The notes under the pieces were generated by a model. The model was not told the origin of the DNA. It did no database searches and saw only the letters and a program-made list of their open reading frames with translations. DNA of 17,172 nt from Methylotenera sp. (GTDB taxonomy: Bacteria > Pseudomonadota > Gammaproteobacteria > Burkholderiales > Methylophilaceae). The DNA is taken from assembly GCA_027310735.1 (NCBI GenBank), contig DAIDAH010000028.1:1-17172 (forward strand), given 5' to 3'. Positions 1-7,056 of the stretch are shown here, one piece after another. The position numbers were made by a program, and so were the translations under genes. Numbering within the stretch: position 1 is the first letter of the stretch; each line of letters opens with the position of its first letter.

Positions 1-272
1 GTCCACCCTTCTGCACGGAGTTTTGGGAATATTTCGCTGGTATAGTCGCCGCCTTGGCAGGAGACAATGGCATCCATCGCCTTAAGATCAGCAATGTTTT
101 TTGCGTCTTTTAGTGGTGCAGAATCTTTGCCTACATATGGCGCAGCACCACCCAACTGAGACGTAGTAAAGAACTGTGGCTCGATTAGCGCAAAGTCATT
201 CTCTTCCAACATGCGTTGCATGAGAACAGATCCCACCATACCGCGCCAACCAATAAAGCCAACTTTAAGCAT
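1..272 (-). CDS. asd: Aspartate-semialdehyde dehydrogenase, N-terminal part (cut by window edge)
   Basis: The first 90 codons of an aspartate-semialdehyde dehydrogenase are visible; the rest lies beyond position 1. The enzyme reduces aspartyl phosphate to aspartate semialdehyde with NADPH in the cytoplasm, the branch point to lysine/diaminopimelate, threonine and methionine. The protein opens MLKVGFIGWRGMVGSVLMQR, the Rossmann glycine-rich NADP loop, and continues through TSQLGGAAP and SCQGGDYTSEI, which closely match the start of E. coli Asd as I remember it. The start is the ATG at 272, placed at the usual distance from the GWRGMVG loop; the Shine-Dalgarno is weak (AAGAA-like). It is the last visible member of the minus-strand leu run, 87 bases after leuB, and a hairpin in that gap may separate it from the leu genes. 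Confidence 0.95.
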   Translation of the reverse strand, partial: MLKVGFIGWRGMVGSVLMQRMLEENDFALIEPQFFTTSQLGGAAPYVGKDSAPLKDAKNIADLKAMDAIVSCQGGDYTSEIFPKLRAEGW

Positions 273-308
273 TTCTTAAATCCCAGTTAAGAGTCATGAG
301 GCGCAGGT

Positions 309-336
309 AAAAGCAATGGGTTATCACGCATTGCTT
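309..336 (-). terminator. Hairpin between leuB and asd, weak terminator or attenuator candidate
   Basis: On the minus strand AAGCAATG (336-329) pairs perfectly with CATTGCTT (318-311) across a 10-base loop and is followed by two further T residues, so a short TTTT run ends the structure. The stem is only moderately GC-rich and the T-run is short, so readthrough into asd is likely. It could reduce asd expression relative to leuB or simply be an mRNA-processing hairpin. Confidence 0.4.
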
Positions 337-359
337 CTAACCTAACGCCAAGACCTAAT

Positions 360-1415
360 TTATAAACTTGCCACCACTGCATCGCCCATTTCACTACAGC
401 CAACTTGCTTACAACCTTCAGTCGCAATATCTGCCGTTCTGTATCCTTGTGCTAAGGCTTTTTTCACCGCATTCTCAATCTTAAGTGCGTTAGCTTCATC
501 ATTGAAAGTGTAGCGCAGCATCATCGCAGCGGATAAAATTGTCGCCAATGGATTTGCAATATTTTTGCCTGCGATATCCGGTGCAGAGCCATGACTAGGT
601 TCATACATGCCTTTGTTATTAGCATCCAATGAAGCTGAAGGTAGCATACCTATAGAGCCCGTAAGCATTGAGGCTTCATCTGACAAAATATCACCAAAGA
701 TATTACCTGTCACCATGACGTCAAATTGCTTAGGTGCGCGAATCAACTGCATAGCAGCGTTATCGACATACATATGCGTCAATTCAACCTCTGGATATTC
801 AGCAGACAACTCAATCATCACTTGACGCCATAACTCAGTGGCTTCGAGCACATTAGCCTTATCAACAGAACAAATTTTCTTATTACGCTTCATTGCGATT
901 TCGAATGCAACACGACCAATGCGGCGAATCTCAGATTCGCTATAACGCATGGTGTTCACACCTTCACGTTCGCCATTCTCAAGCGTGCTAATACCGCGTG
1001 GCTGTCCAAAATAAATGTCGCCAGTCAATTCACGCACAATCATAATATCCAAGCCAGACACTACTTCAGGCTTGAGCGTAGATGCACCAGCTAGTTCTGG
1101 ATAAAGCAAGGCTGGACGTAAATTGGCAAATAAATTCAGCTCTTTACGAATACGCAACAAACCACGCTCTGGACGTAGATGTCTTTCCAGCTTGTCGTAT
1201 TTCCAATCACCAACCGCACCCAACAATACTGCATCAGCATCTTTAGCCAATTGTAAAGTCGCATCAGGCAATGGATCACCTGCAGCTTCATAACCCGCAC
1301 CACCAATAGGCGCTTCTGTCATTTCTAGATTTAGGTTTAGCGCTTTTAACACTTTAACGGCTTGTGCAACGATTTCTGGCCCGATACCATCACCCGGCAA
1401 TACTGCAATTTTCAT
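360..1415 (-). CDS. leuB: 3-isopropylmalate dehydrogenase
   Basis: Catalyses NAD-dependent oxidation and decarboxylation of 3-isopropylmalate to 4-methyl-2-oxopentanoate, the third step of leucine synthesis, as a cytoplasmic homodimer. The 351-residue length is normal for the family. It begins MKIAVLPGDGIGPEI, the isocitrate/isopropylmalate dehydrogenase signature. Substrate arginines lie in the stretch around R90-R100 and at R128. The catalytic pair Y135 (GDIYFG) and K186 (SVDKANVLE) is present, as are the metal-binding aspartates D218 (YVDNAAM), D242 and D246 (GDILSDEASM). The NAD-loop GSAPDIAGKNIANP lies near 276-289. The ATG at 1415 is preceded by GAAAG at suitable spacing. It lies 64 bases downstream of leuD and 87 bases upstream of asd on the same strand, so it is probably transcribed with them. 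Confidence 0.97.
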   Translation of the reverse strand: MKIAVLPGDGIGPEIVAQAVKVLKALNLNLEMTEAPIGGAGYEAAGDPLPDATLQLAKDADAVLLGAVGDWKYDKLERHLRPERGLLRIRKELNLFANLRPALLYPELAGASTLKPEVVSGLDIMIVRELTGDIYFGQPRGISTLENGEREGVNTMRYSESEIRRIGRVAFEIAMKRNKKICSVDKANVLEATELWRQVMIELSAEYPEVELTHMYVDNAAMQLIRAPKQFDVMVTGNIFGDILSDEASMLTGSIGMLPSASLDANNKGMYEPSHGSAPDIAGKNIANPLATILSAAMMLRYTFNDEANALKIENAVKKALAQGYRTADIATEGCKQVGCSEMGDAVVASL

Positions 1416-1479
1416 AATCCGACTTTCTAAAAGAATTTATAACTAAAGATTAATTTATGGCCTAAGACTGTTTAATAAC

Positions 1480-2118
1480 TTAGTTGAAAAGCCAAGGCTG
1501 AGTTTGTTTATGCTTTGCTTCAAACGCCTGAATTTGGTCTTTTTTCTGCATAGTTAACCCAATATCATCAAGGCCATTTAACAAGCAATGCTTACGGAAA
1601 GCATCCACTTCAAAATGATACACTTCACCACTTGGCGTAGTCACAGTCTGCGCGCTCAAGTCAACATCAAGTTTATAGCCTTCTGTAGCCGCAACCTGAG
1701 CGAACAATCCATCTACGATTTCAGCAGAAAGCACGATAGGCAACATGCCGTTCTTGAAGCAGTTATTAAAGAATATATCGGCATAACTCGGCGCAATTAC
1801 TACCCTGAAACCGTAATCTTCAAGCGCCCACGGCGCATGCTCGCGACTAGAACCACAACCAAAGTTTTCACGGGTAAGCAATACACTCGCACCTTGATAA
1901 CGTGACTGATTCAGCACAAAGTCAGGATTGATTTTACGCTTTGAGTTATCCATACCAGGCTCGCCGTGGTCAAGATAACGCCACTCATCAAAAGCGTTAG
2001 GACCAAAACCTGAGCGCTTGATAGACTTTAAAAACTGTTTTGGAATAATGGCATCAGTATCCACGTTTGCACGATCTAACGGCGCCACCACCCCATTTAA
2101 TTTGATAAATGGTTTCAT
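1480..2118 (-). CDS. leuD: 3-isopropylmalate dehydratase small subunit
   Basis: Small (swivel-domain) subunit of isopropylmalate isomerase, which pairs with LeuC to convert 2-isopropylmalate to 3-isopropylmalate. At 212 residues it has the usual length of the long proteobacterial LeuD form. Visible family motifs are LDRANVDTDAIIPKQFLK near residues 14-31 and the substrate loop GCGSSREHAPWAL near 87-99. The ATG at 2118 directly abuts the TAA (2121-2119) of the upstream lipoprotein gene, and I see no good Shine-Dalgarno of its own. Its translation is therefore probably coupled to that small gene. It follows leuC on the same strand and precedes leuB by 64 bases. Confidence 0.97.
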   Translation of the reverse strand: MKPFIKLNGVVAPLDRANVDTDAIIPKQFLKSIKRSGFGPNAFDEWRYLDHGEPGMDNSKRKINPDFVLNQSRYQGASVLLTRENFGCGSSREHAPWALEDYGFRVVIAPSYADIFFNNCFKNGMLPIVLSAEIVDGLFAQVAATEGYKLDVDLSAQTVTTPSGEVYHFEVDAFRKHCLLNGLDDIGLTMQKKDQIQAFEAKHKQTQPWLFN

Positions 2119-2247
2119 TTAGTTATTTGGTGACTTCTGAATTTTATCGCCAGCTTTTTCTAAATCTTTACCAAAGCCATGCCATGTGTTGCAACCACTT
2201 AACACTAATGCAGCACCAAGTGCCAACAATACAAATAATCTATTCAT
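2119..2247 (-). CDS. Entericidin-like small lipoprotein
   Basis: A 42-residue product starting MNRLFVLLALGAALVLSGCN. The start is an n-region with one Arg, then a hydrophobic core and a lipobox LSGC with the lipidated cysteine at residue 19. The mature part (CNTWHGFGKDLEKAGDKIQK) resembles the entericidin A/B family, whose members end in a short GFGxDIxxxGxxI helix. Family members in E. coli form an antidote/toxin-type lipoprotein pair, but a lone copy such as this has no assigned job. Start choice is firm: ATG at 2247 follows a clear AGGAG (2258-2254) at 6-base spacing. It sits 29 bases after leuC, and its TAA is immediately followed by the leuD ATG. Small lipoproteins of this kind between leuC and leuD are, to my recollection, common in betaproteobacteria. 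Confidence 0.85.
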   Translation of the reverse strand: MNRLFVLLALGAALVLSGCNTWHGFGKDLEKAGDKIQKSPNN

Positions 2248-2276
2248 TTGCTACTCCTAATAATGTTTATGAAAAA

Positions 2277-3689
2277 TCAAACAAACTGCCTGACATCAAC
2301 AAAATGTCCTGCAACAGCCGCAGCAGCAGCCATTTCAGGACTCACTAAATGGGTGCGGCCACCCTGACCCTGACGTCCTTCGAAGTTACGGTTACTTGTC
2401 GAAGCACAACGCTCGCCCGGCTCCAAGCGATCAGCATTCATTGCCAAGCACATTGAGCAACCTGGCTCACGCCATTCAAAACCAGCTTCAATAAAAATCT
2501 TATCTAGACCTTCTTGCTCAGCTTGCGCTTTCACCAAACCAGAACCTGGCACCACTAACGCAAGTTTCACGTTAGGCGCAATATGCTTGCCTTTTGCAAC
2601 AGCAGCAGCGGCACGCAAATCCTCAATCCGAGAGTTAGTGCAAGAACCAATAAACACTTTATCTATGTTAATTTCATTGATAGGCGTATTTGGGGTTAGT
2701 GCCATATAAGCATAAGCACGCTCCCAATCGCCGCGCTGTACTTCATTCTTAGCCAAATCGAGACTCGGTACACGCCCATCAATACCCACAACCATTTCAG
2801 GCGAAGTACCCCATGTGACTTGTGGTTGAATATCTTCAGCTTTCAATGTCACGACAGCATCGAATTTTGCGTCGGCATCAGAGTGCAATGTTTTCCAATA
2901 AGCGACAGCAGCATCCCACTGTTCAGCTTTAGGTGAAAATGGACGATCTTTTACATAATTGATCGTCGTATCATCAACAGCCACCATGCCTGCACGTGCG
3001 CCAGCTTCAATCGCCATATTGCACAAGGTCATACGACCTTCCATGCTTAAACCGCGAATCGCAGACCCTGCAAACTCAATGGCATAACCATTGCCGCCTG
3101 CAGTACCAGTTTTACCAATAATGGCAAGCGCAACATCTTTAGCGGTGACGCCATGCCCTAAGACACCATCCACTAGCACTTGCATGGTTTTAGACTTTTT
3201 CTGCACCAAGCATTGCGTTGCCATCACATGTTCAACTTCTGAAGTACCAATACCATGCGCCAACGCACCGAAAGCACCGTGCGTACTGGTGTGAGAGTCA
3301 CCGCATACCACCGTCATACCTGGCAAAGTAGCACCCTGTTCAGGGCCAACCACATGCACAATACCCTGACGTTTATCCATGAATGGGAAATAAGCTTTAG
3401 CGCCAAACTCACGAATATTGTCGCTCAATGTTTCAATCTGCAGACGTGCAACAGGATCAGCAATGCCCGCCAAGCCTCTATCCCAGCCATTGGTAGGTGT
3501 ATTGTGATCAGCCGTTGCGACAATAGAAGAAATGCGCCAAGGCTTACGTCCAGCCAGGCGTAAACCCTCAAAGGCCTGAGGGCTTGTCACTTCATGCACC
3601 AAATGACGATCAATATAGATCAGCGCAGTGCCGTTTTCTTCCGCCACAACGTGTGAATCAAACAATTTATCGTAAAGCGTTTTTGCCAT
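2277..3689 (-). CDS. leuC: 3-isopropylmalate dehydratase large subunit
   Basis: Iron-sulfur (aconitase-like) subunit of isopropylmalate isomerase, working with LeuD in leucine synthesis. With the ATG at 3689 the protein has 470 residues and begins MAKTLYDKLFDSHVV, matching the E. coli LeuC start. An in-frame TTG at 3698 would add three residues but is less likely. The [4Fe-4S] cluster ligands are visible: C350 in GSCTNSR, and C411 and C414 in PGCSMCLAMN. Further conserved stretches are VCGDSHTSTHGAFGALA near residue 128 and the C-terminal CASTSNRNFEGRQG. It starts 20 bases after yajQ ends on the same strand, which is too tight for a conventional promoter and terminator between them, so it probably shares a transcript with ppnP-yajQ unless a promoter lies inside yajQ. 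Confidence 0.97.
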   Translation of the reverse strand: MAKTLYDKLFDSHVVAEENGTALIYIDRHLVHEVTSPQAFEGLRLAGRKPWRISSIVATADHNTPTNGWDRGLAGIADPVARLQIETLSDNIREFGAKAYFPFMDKRQGIVHVVGPEQGATLPGMTVVCGDSHTSTHGAFGALAHGIGTSEVEHVMATQCLVQKKSKTMQVLVDGVLGHGVTAKDVALAIIGKTGTAGGNGYAIEFAGSAIRGLSMEGRMTLCNMAIEAGARAGMVAVDDTTINYVKDRPFSPKAEQWDAAVAYWKTLHSDADAKFDAVVTLKAEDIQPQVTWGTSPEMVVGIDGRVPSLDLAKNEVQRGDWERAYAYMALTPNTPINEINIDKVFIGSCTNSRIEDLRAAAAVAKGKHIAPNVKLALVVPGSGLVKAQAEQEGLDKIFIEAGFEWREPGCSMCLAMNADRLEPGERCASTSNRNFEGRQGQGGRTHLVSPEMAAAAAVAGHFVDVRQFV

Positions 3690-3709
3690 ATCGTCCAAAA
3701 CCTAAAAAA

Positions 3710-4204
3710 CTAATCTCTGAAATTACCAAACTGTAACGGAAAATCCGTCACACTCTTTTTCACAAATGCGATTGCATCTTGCAACATATCTCTTTTTGCA
3801 CCATTCACACGCACCGTATCACCTTGAATACTCGCCTGCACTTTCATGCCGGAGTCTTTAATCAGCTTGGTGATGCGCTTGGCTAAATCACTATCAATAC
3901 CGTCTTTAATTTTAAGCTCTTGCTTAACTTTATTGCCGCCGACTTTTTGCACATCTTTATGCTCCAGACGCTTGGTTGAATCAGGCTCTTTCTTCTCCAT
4001 ACCCGGCAGCAAAATATCTTTGATCTGATCCAATTGAAAGTCATTATCACCAAACAAAGTAATAATGCTGTCTTTCTCGTTCAATTCAACTTTTGCTGAA
4101 GTGCCTTTGAAGTCATAACGGTTAGTAATTTGCTTACCCGCGGTATCAATGGCATTTTTCAATGCCACCATATCCACTTCAGAACTGATATCAAATGAAG
4201 GCAT
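3710..4204 (-). CDS. yajQ: YajQ/DUF520 family nucleotide-binding protein
   Basis: A 164-residue YajQ-family cytoplasmic protein. It begins MPSFDISSEVD and ends QFGNFRD, the conserved ends of the family, with RYDFKGTSAKVEL near residue 30 and KVQASIQGDTVRVNGAKRD near 121-139. YajQ proteins bind nucleotides and RNA; members from Xanthomonas and Pseudomonas bind cyclic di-GMP and act as effectors. Whether this one does is unknown. The ATG at 4204 has a strong AGGAG (4215-4211) that overlaps the stop codon of ppnP, so translation of the two genes is likely linked. It lies between ppnP (9-base gap) and leuC (20-base gap) on one strand. Confidence 0.93.
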   Translation of the reverse strand: MPSFDISSEVDMVALKNAIDTAGKQITNRYDFKGTSAKVELNEKDSIITLFGDNDFQLDQIKDILLPGMEKKEPDSTKRLEHKDVQKVGGNKVKQELKIKDGIDSDLAKRITKLIKDSGMKVQASIQGDTVRVNGAKRDMLQDAIAFVKKSVTDFPLQFGNFRD

Positions 4205-4213
4205 TTATCGCTC

Positions 4214-4525
4214 CTATTCGAAGTGGCAGACGTAGTCCAATGTTTCCAACGTCTCAATATCAAAGCTTGAATTGCCTGGTACAGTAAATTTTTCGCCAGC
4301 GCCATATGTTTTCCAGTCATCTTCACCGCTAAGACGAACTTTACAAACACCAGCATTAATTTCCATTAATTCAGGTGCGGCGGTGTTAAATGTCAATGCA
4401 CTAGGGAAAATCACGCCGATAGTGCTACGTGTGCCATTCGGAAGCATCACGGTGTGGCTAACGCACTTACCATCAAAATAGATATTGGCTTTCTTTTTTA
4501 CACTAACATTATCAAACTGTGCCAT
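4214..4525 (-). CDS. ppnP: Pyrimidine/purine nucleoside phosphorylase (PpnP, DUF1255 cupin)
   Basis: A 103-residue single-domain cupin of the DUF1255 family. The E. coli member PpnP performs phosphorolysis of several nucleosides to the free base and ribose 1-phosphate. Family features seen here are the ANIYFDGKCVSHTV beta-strand start, TIGVIFPSALTFNTAAPELMEINAG in the middle, and the close AGEKFTVPGNSSFDIE...DYVCHFE, matching the VFNVPGHSEF...YLCRYL end of E. coli PpnP. Upstream in-frame ATGs at 4540 and 4576 exist, but the ATG at 4525 has GGAAG (4538-4534) at 8-base spacing and gives the family-typical length. It is the first gene of the minus-strand run; a promoter candidate lies about 30 bases upstream of the start. 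Confidence 0.92.
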   Translation of the reverse strand: MAQFDNVSVKKKANIYFDGKCVSHTVMLPNGTRSTIGVIFPSALTFNTAAPELMEINAGVCKVRLSGEDDWKTYGAGEKFTVPGNSSFDIETLETLDYVCHFE

Positions 4526-4555
4526 TTGCGAAACTTCCATTAAATTCAAAACACC

Positions 4556-4584
4556 ATTATCGCAGAAAAGCCGCACCTAACCAA
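4556..4584 (-). promoter_or_regulatory. Sigma70-like promoter for ppnP-yajQ-(leu)
   Basis: On the minus strand a -35-like TTGGTT (4584-4579) is followed after exactly 17 bases by a -10-like GATAAT (4561-4556). The -10 matches consensus at 5 of 6 positions and the -35 at 3 of 6. Transcription would start near 4549, leaving a leader of about 25 bases before the ppnP ATG at 4525. It is the only good promoter-like pair I see ahead of the compact run down to leuB. Unproven. Confidence 0.5.
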
Positions 4585-4724
4585 GATAGCGCATGCAAGT
4601 CATGTGCTACAAATAAAATCAAGTCTGCACGGAATGTTTAACTAACGATGCATGCTGTATTTTCGTAATCATACAACCGCATGATATTCTGTCACCTTTG
4701 TCATCAACAATCTCGACTATACCT

Positions 4725-6473
4725 ATGAACATCCCTGTCACAGAAACCTTCATCCCCAGTAAAGACGCTTCGCTAGAATCCTCAATCAGCACACTGCAAG
4801 GCAAGCTGGAAGCACTAGGATTTCACATTGAAGAACGTTCATGGCTGAATGAAATTGAAAATATCTGGTCAGTGCATGTAAGCGATCGTGATTGCCCAAG
4901 ACTGTTTAGTAACGGTAAGGGTGCTTCACAACTTGCCGCTCGCGCCAGTGCACTGGGTGAATATTTTGAACGCTTGAGCACCAATTACTTTTGGACACAC
5001 TTCTATTTAGGCGAAACCATCGCTAACGAAGATTTTGTGCACTACCCTAACGAGCAGTGGTTTGTTATTAAAGGTGACAAATGGCCTACAGCTTTGCTCA
5101 CACCAGAACTGCATAAATTCTACAATCCAGAAAAAGACGTATCGGCCAATAAACTGGTTGACCTAAACTCAGGCAATGCAAGCCGTGGCATATGCGCGAT
5201 TCCTTATGTGCGTTTACGTGATAATCAAACCGCGCTATTCCCAGTGAACCTTATCGGCAATTTATACGTGAGCAACGGTATGTCAGCCGGCAACACCGTG
5301 ATGGAAGCCCGCGCACAGGCACTTGCTGAAATTTTTGAACGCGACATCAAGTTCCGCATTATCCGCGATGGCATTTGTCTGCCAGACGTACCTGATGATG
5401 TCATCAATCGCTACCCACGCATTGCTGCTGGCATTAAAGGATTAAGAGCAGCAGGTTATGGAATTTTGGTAAAAGACGCCTCACTTGGCGGTAAATATCC
5501 CGTGATGAACGTAACACTGTTACACCCAGAAGACCAAGGCTGCTTTGCTAGTTTTGGTGCGCATCCTCGCTTTGAAGTAGCGCTGGAGCGTGCATTGACA
5601 GAACTACTGCAAGGTCGTGCCATTGATGGCCTCAAGGATTTTGCCGCACCTGGCTTTGATATGGAAGAAATTGCCGACTCACAAAATCTGGAAATTCACT
5701 TTGTAGATTCCAGCGGCGTGATTAGCTGGGACTTCTTGCGTAACACACCAGACTATGACTTCGTCGACTGGAACTTTAGCACAACAACTGAGGAAGACTA
5801 CCAGTGGTGCGTAAATACAATCCATGCCAGCGGCCATGATATTTACATCGCAGACTTTACACATCTAGGCGTGTATGCCTGCCGTATTTTTGTGCCGGGC
5901 ATGTCTGAAATTTACCCGATTGAAGAATTGCAATGGGAAAACAACACAGTGGGTAACCTTGTGCGCCCTGCCACATTGCGCCTGCCAGAATTGAGTCAGA
6001 CTGAATCAGCCCAATTACTAGAAACGCTACTAGAACTAGACTTGGCTGACGAACTGCCAGTCACCACGCTCATCGGTTTGTGCGCTGACCCCAACACCAC
6101 TTGGGTAGATTTGCGCGTAGGCGAACTCAAAGCACTTGCAGCCCTTGCGGCTGGTGACACCGAATCCATTTTAGACGGCTGCGCTTGGGTAGGCCAATTT
6201 GGACAACTCGATAAAAATCGAGCACAGGTCTATCGCTGTATTGAAGCATTGGTACAACTTCAGGAAAAACTTGAGTCGGACGACACAACACCATTTGAAG
6301 CTAACTTAGAACTACTTTACGGTGCAGATGCAGTGCGACAAGCCCATGCATTACTGAGTGGCGAAGATCAGTATTTTGGTTTAGGTGCACTAGGCGCTAA
6401 CATGGAAGGCAGTAATATGCATCAGCGCTTGCTAGAAGCGTATCGCAAAGTAGGTAAACACAAGACCTTATAA
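4725..6473 (+). CDS. ycaO: YcaO, accessory factor of ribosomal protein S12 methylthiolation
   Basis: A 582-residue YcaO protein. In E. coli YcaO assists RimO in beta-methylthiolation of an aspartate of ribosomal protein S12; YcaO domains are ATP-dependent amide-backbone-activating enzymes. The sequence aligns end to end with E. coli YcaO as I recall it: TFIPSKDASLE near the start, ATP/Mg-site helices ASALGEYFER (residues 74-83) and SAGNTVMEARAQALAEIFER (187-206), VALERALTELLQGR near 285-298, HLGVYACRIFVPGMSEIYP near 380, and a helical C-terminal region from about 430. There is no neighbouring precursor peptide or dehydrogenase, so an azoline-peptide role is unlikely. The ATG at 4725 is chosen because it matches the E. 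coli N-terminus; an in-frame TTG at 4698 is possible. Neither has a clear Shine-Dalgarno. A DUF386 gene follows 10 bases downstream. Confidence 0.94.
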   Translation: MNIPVTETFIPSKDASLESSISTLQGKLEALGFHIEERSWLNEIENIWSVHVSDRDCPRLFSNGKGASQLAARASALGEYFERLSTNYFWTHFYLGETIANEDFVHYPNEQWFVIKGDKWPTALLTPELHKFYNPEKDVSANKLVDLNSGNASRGICAIPYVRLRDNQTALFPVNLIGNLYVSNGMSAGNTVMEARAQALAEIFERDIKFRIIRDGICLPDVPDDVINRYPRIAAGIKGLRAAGYGILVKDASLGGKYPVMNVTLLHPEDQGCFASFGAHPRFEVALERALTELLQGRAIDGLKDFAAPGFDMEEIADSQNLEIHFVDSSGVISWDFLRNTPDYDFVDWNFSTTTEEDYQWCVNTIHASGHDIYIADFTHLGVYACRIFVPGMSEIYPIEELQWENNTVGNLVRPATLRLPELSQTESAQLLETLLELDLADELPVTTLIGLCADPNTTWVDLRVGELKALAALAAGDTESILDGCAWVGQFGQLDKNRAQVYRCIEALVQLQEKLESDDTTPFEANLELLYGADAVRQAHALLSGEDQYFGLGALGANMEGSNMHQRLLEAYRKVGKHKTL

Positions 6474-6483
6474 AGCGAACATC

Positions 6484-6933
6484 ATGATTCTGGACACGAT
6501 TGTCAACGCTGAGCGCTACGCATCACTACACCCATTATTTCCGCAAGCATTCGCATTTATTCGAAATACGGACTTAGCAGCGCTCACCTCTGGTCGGCAC
6601 CTTATCAATGGCAAAGATTTATTTGTCATTGTCGAGCATGTCTCAGGCCGCACACGTGAAGTGGCCAAGCTGGAGTGTCATCGTAAGTACATCGACATTC
6701 AGTTGATACTGGATGGTGTAGACGAAATGGGCTGGAAGCCACTTGCAGATTGCCAGAAGCCTGTAAGTGACTACAGCGCAGAGGCCGATATTCAGTTTTT
6801 TGACGACACCCCCGCCTCTTGGGTTTCAACGCCAGTAGGCGCGTTCTGTATTTTCTTTCCGGAAGATACGCATGCACCGCTGGTTGCCGAACAGAGTATT
6901 CACAAAGTAGTTTTGAAAGTTGCTGTTGTCTAG
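6484..6933 (+). CDS. YhcH/YjgK/YiaL family (DUF386, TabA-like) cupin
   Basis: A 149-residue protein of the YhcH/YjgK/YiaL family, a cupin-like fold that binds a metal. Relatives include E. coli TabA, linked to toxin-dependent biofilm control, and EbgC of the evolved beta-galactosidase; the chemical role of most members is unsettled, and a sugar anomerase-type function has been proposed. Family hallmarks are E64 and H66 in LECHRKYIDIQLILDG, FFDD near residues 105-108, and the FFPEDTHAP motif with H130, followed by HKVVLKV with K141. It is 10 bases after ycaO, so probably cotranscribed, but nothing obvious links the two activities. The Shine-Dalgarno is weak (AGCGA). The start at 6484 gives the normal family length. 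Confidence 0.88.
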   Translation: MILDTIVNAERYASLHPLFPQAFAFIRNTDLAALTSGRHLINGKDLFVIVEHVSGRTREVAKLECHRKYIDIQLILDGVDEMGWKPLADCQKPVSDYSAEADIQFFDDTPASWVSTPVGAFCIFFPEDTHAPLVAEQSIHKVVLKVAVV

Positions 6934-6964
6934 CTACCGCTGTCTAGGTAAAACTGCATCCATC

Positions 6965-6999
6965 TATCAAAACGTCTGCAGAAATTTATTCTTTTGATA
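6965..6999. repeat. AT-rich inverted repeat after the ycaO operon
   Basis: TATCAAAA (6965-6972) and TTTTGATA (6992-6999) form a perfect 8-bp inverted repeat with a 19-base spacer. It lies between the DUF386 gene and the copper locus. The stem has no GC core and no T-run, so it is a poor terminator; it could equally be a protein-binding site or chance. Confidence 0.3.
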
Positions 7000-7025
7000 A
7001 TTAGCGGACAAACATCCAAAGTTGC

Positions 7026-7046
7026 TACACTAAAAATTTAAGTGTA
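7026..7046. promoter_or_regulatory. 21-bp near-perfect palindrome, candidate operator of the copper locus
   Basis: Half-sites TACACT (7026-7031) and AGTGTA (7041-7046) are separated by a 9-base AT-rich core; 9 of the 10 mirrored pairs across the 21 bases are complementary. The palindrome ends 10 bases before the ATG at 7057 of the first gene of the metal locus. It is therefore well placed for a repressor that blocks initiation or early elongation. The half-sites do not clearly match operators I know for CueR, CusR or CopY, so the binding protein is unassigned. Confidence 0.45.
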
Positions 7047-7056
7047 CAGTCAAACT

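Noticed and set aside
3255..3563. A 102-codon open frame opposite leuC
   Set aside because: Shadow of leuC, no start context and no recognisable domain.
3690..3709. A leu leader peptide, T-box or other riboswitch before leuC
   Set aside because: Only 20 bases separate yajQ from leuC; there is no room for one and no Leu-codon run is seen.
4725..6473. Idea that ycaO belongs to an azoline-containing peptide (RiPP) cluster
   Set aside because: The protein matches E. coli YcaO along its whole length, and no precursor peptide, E1-like partner, dehydrogenase or exporter is adjacent.
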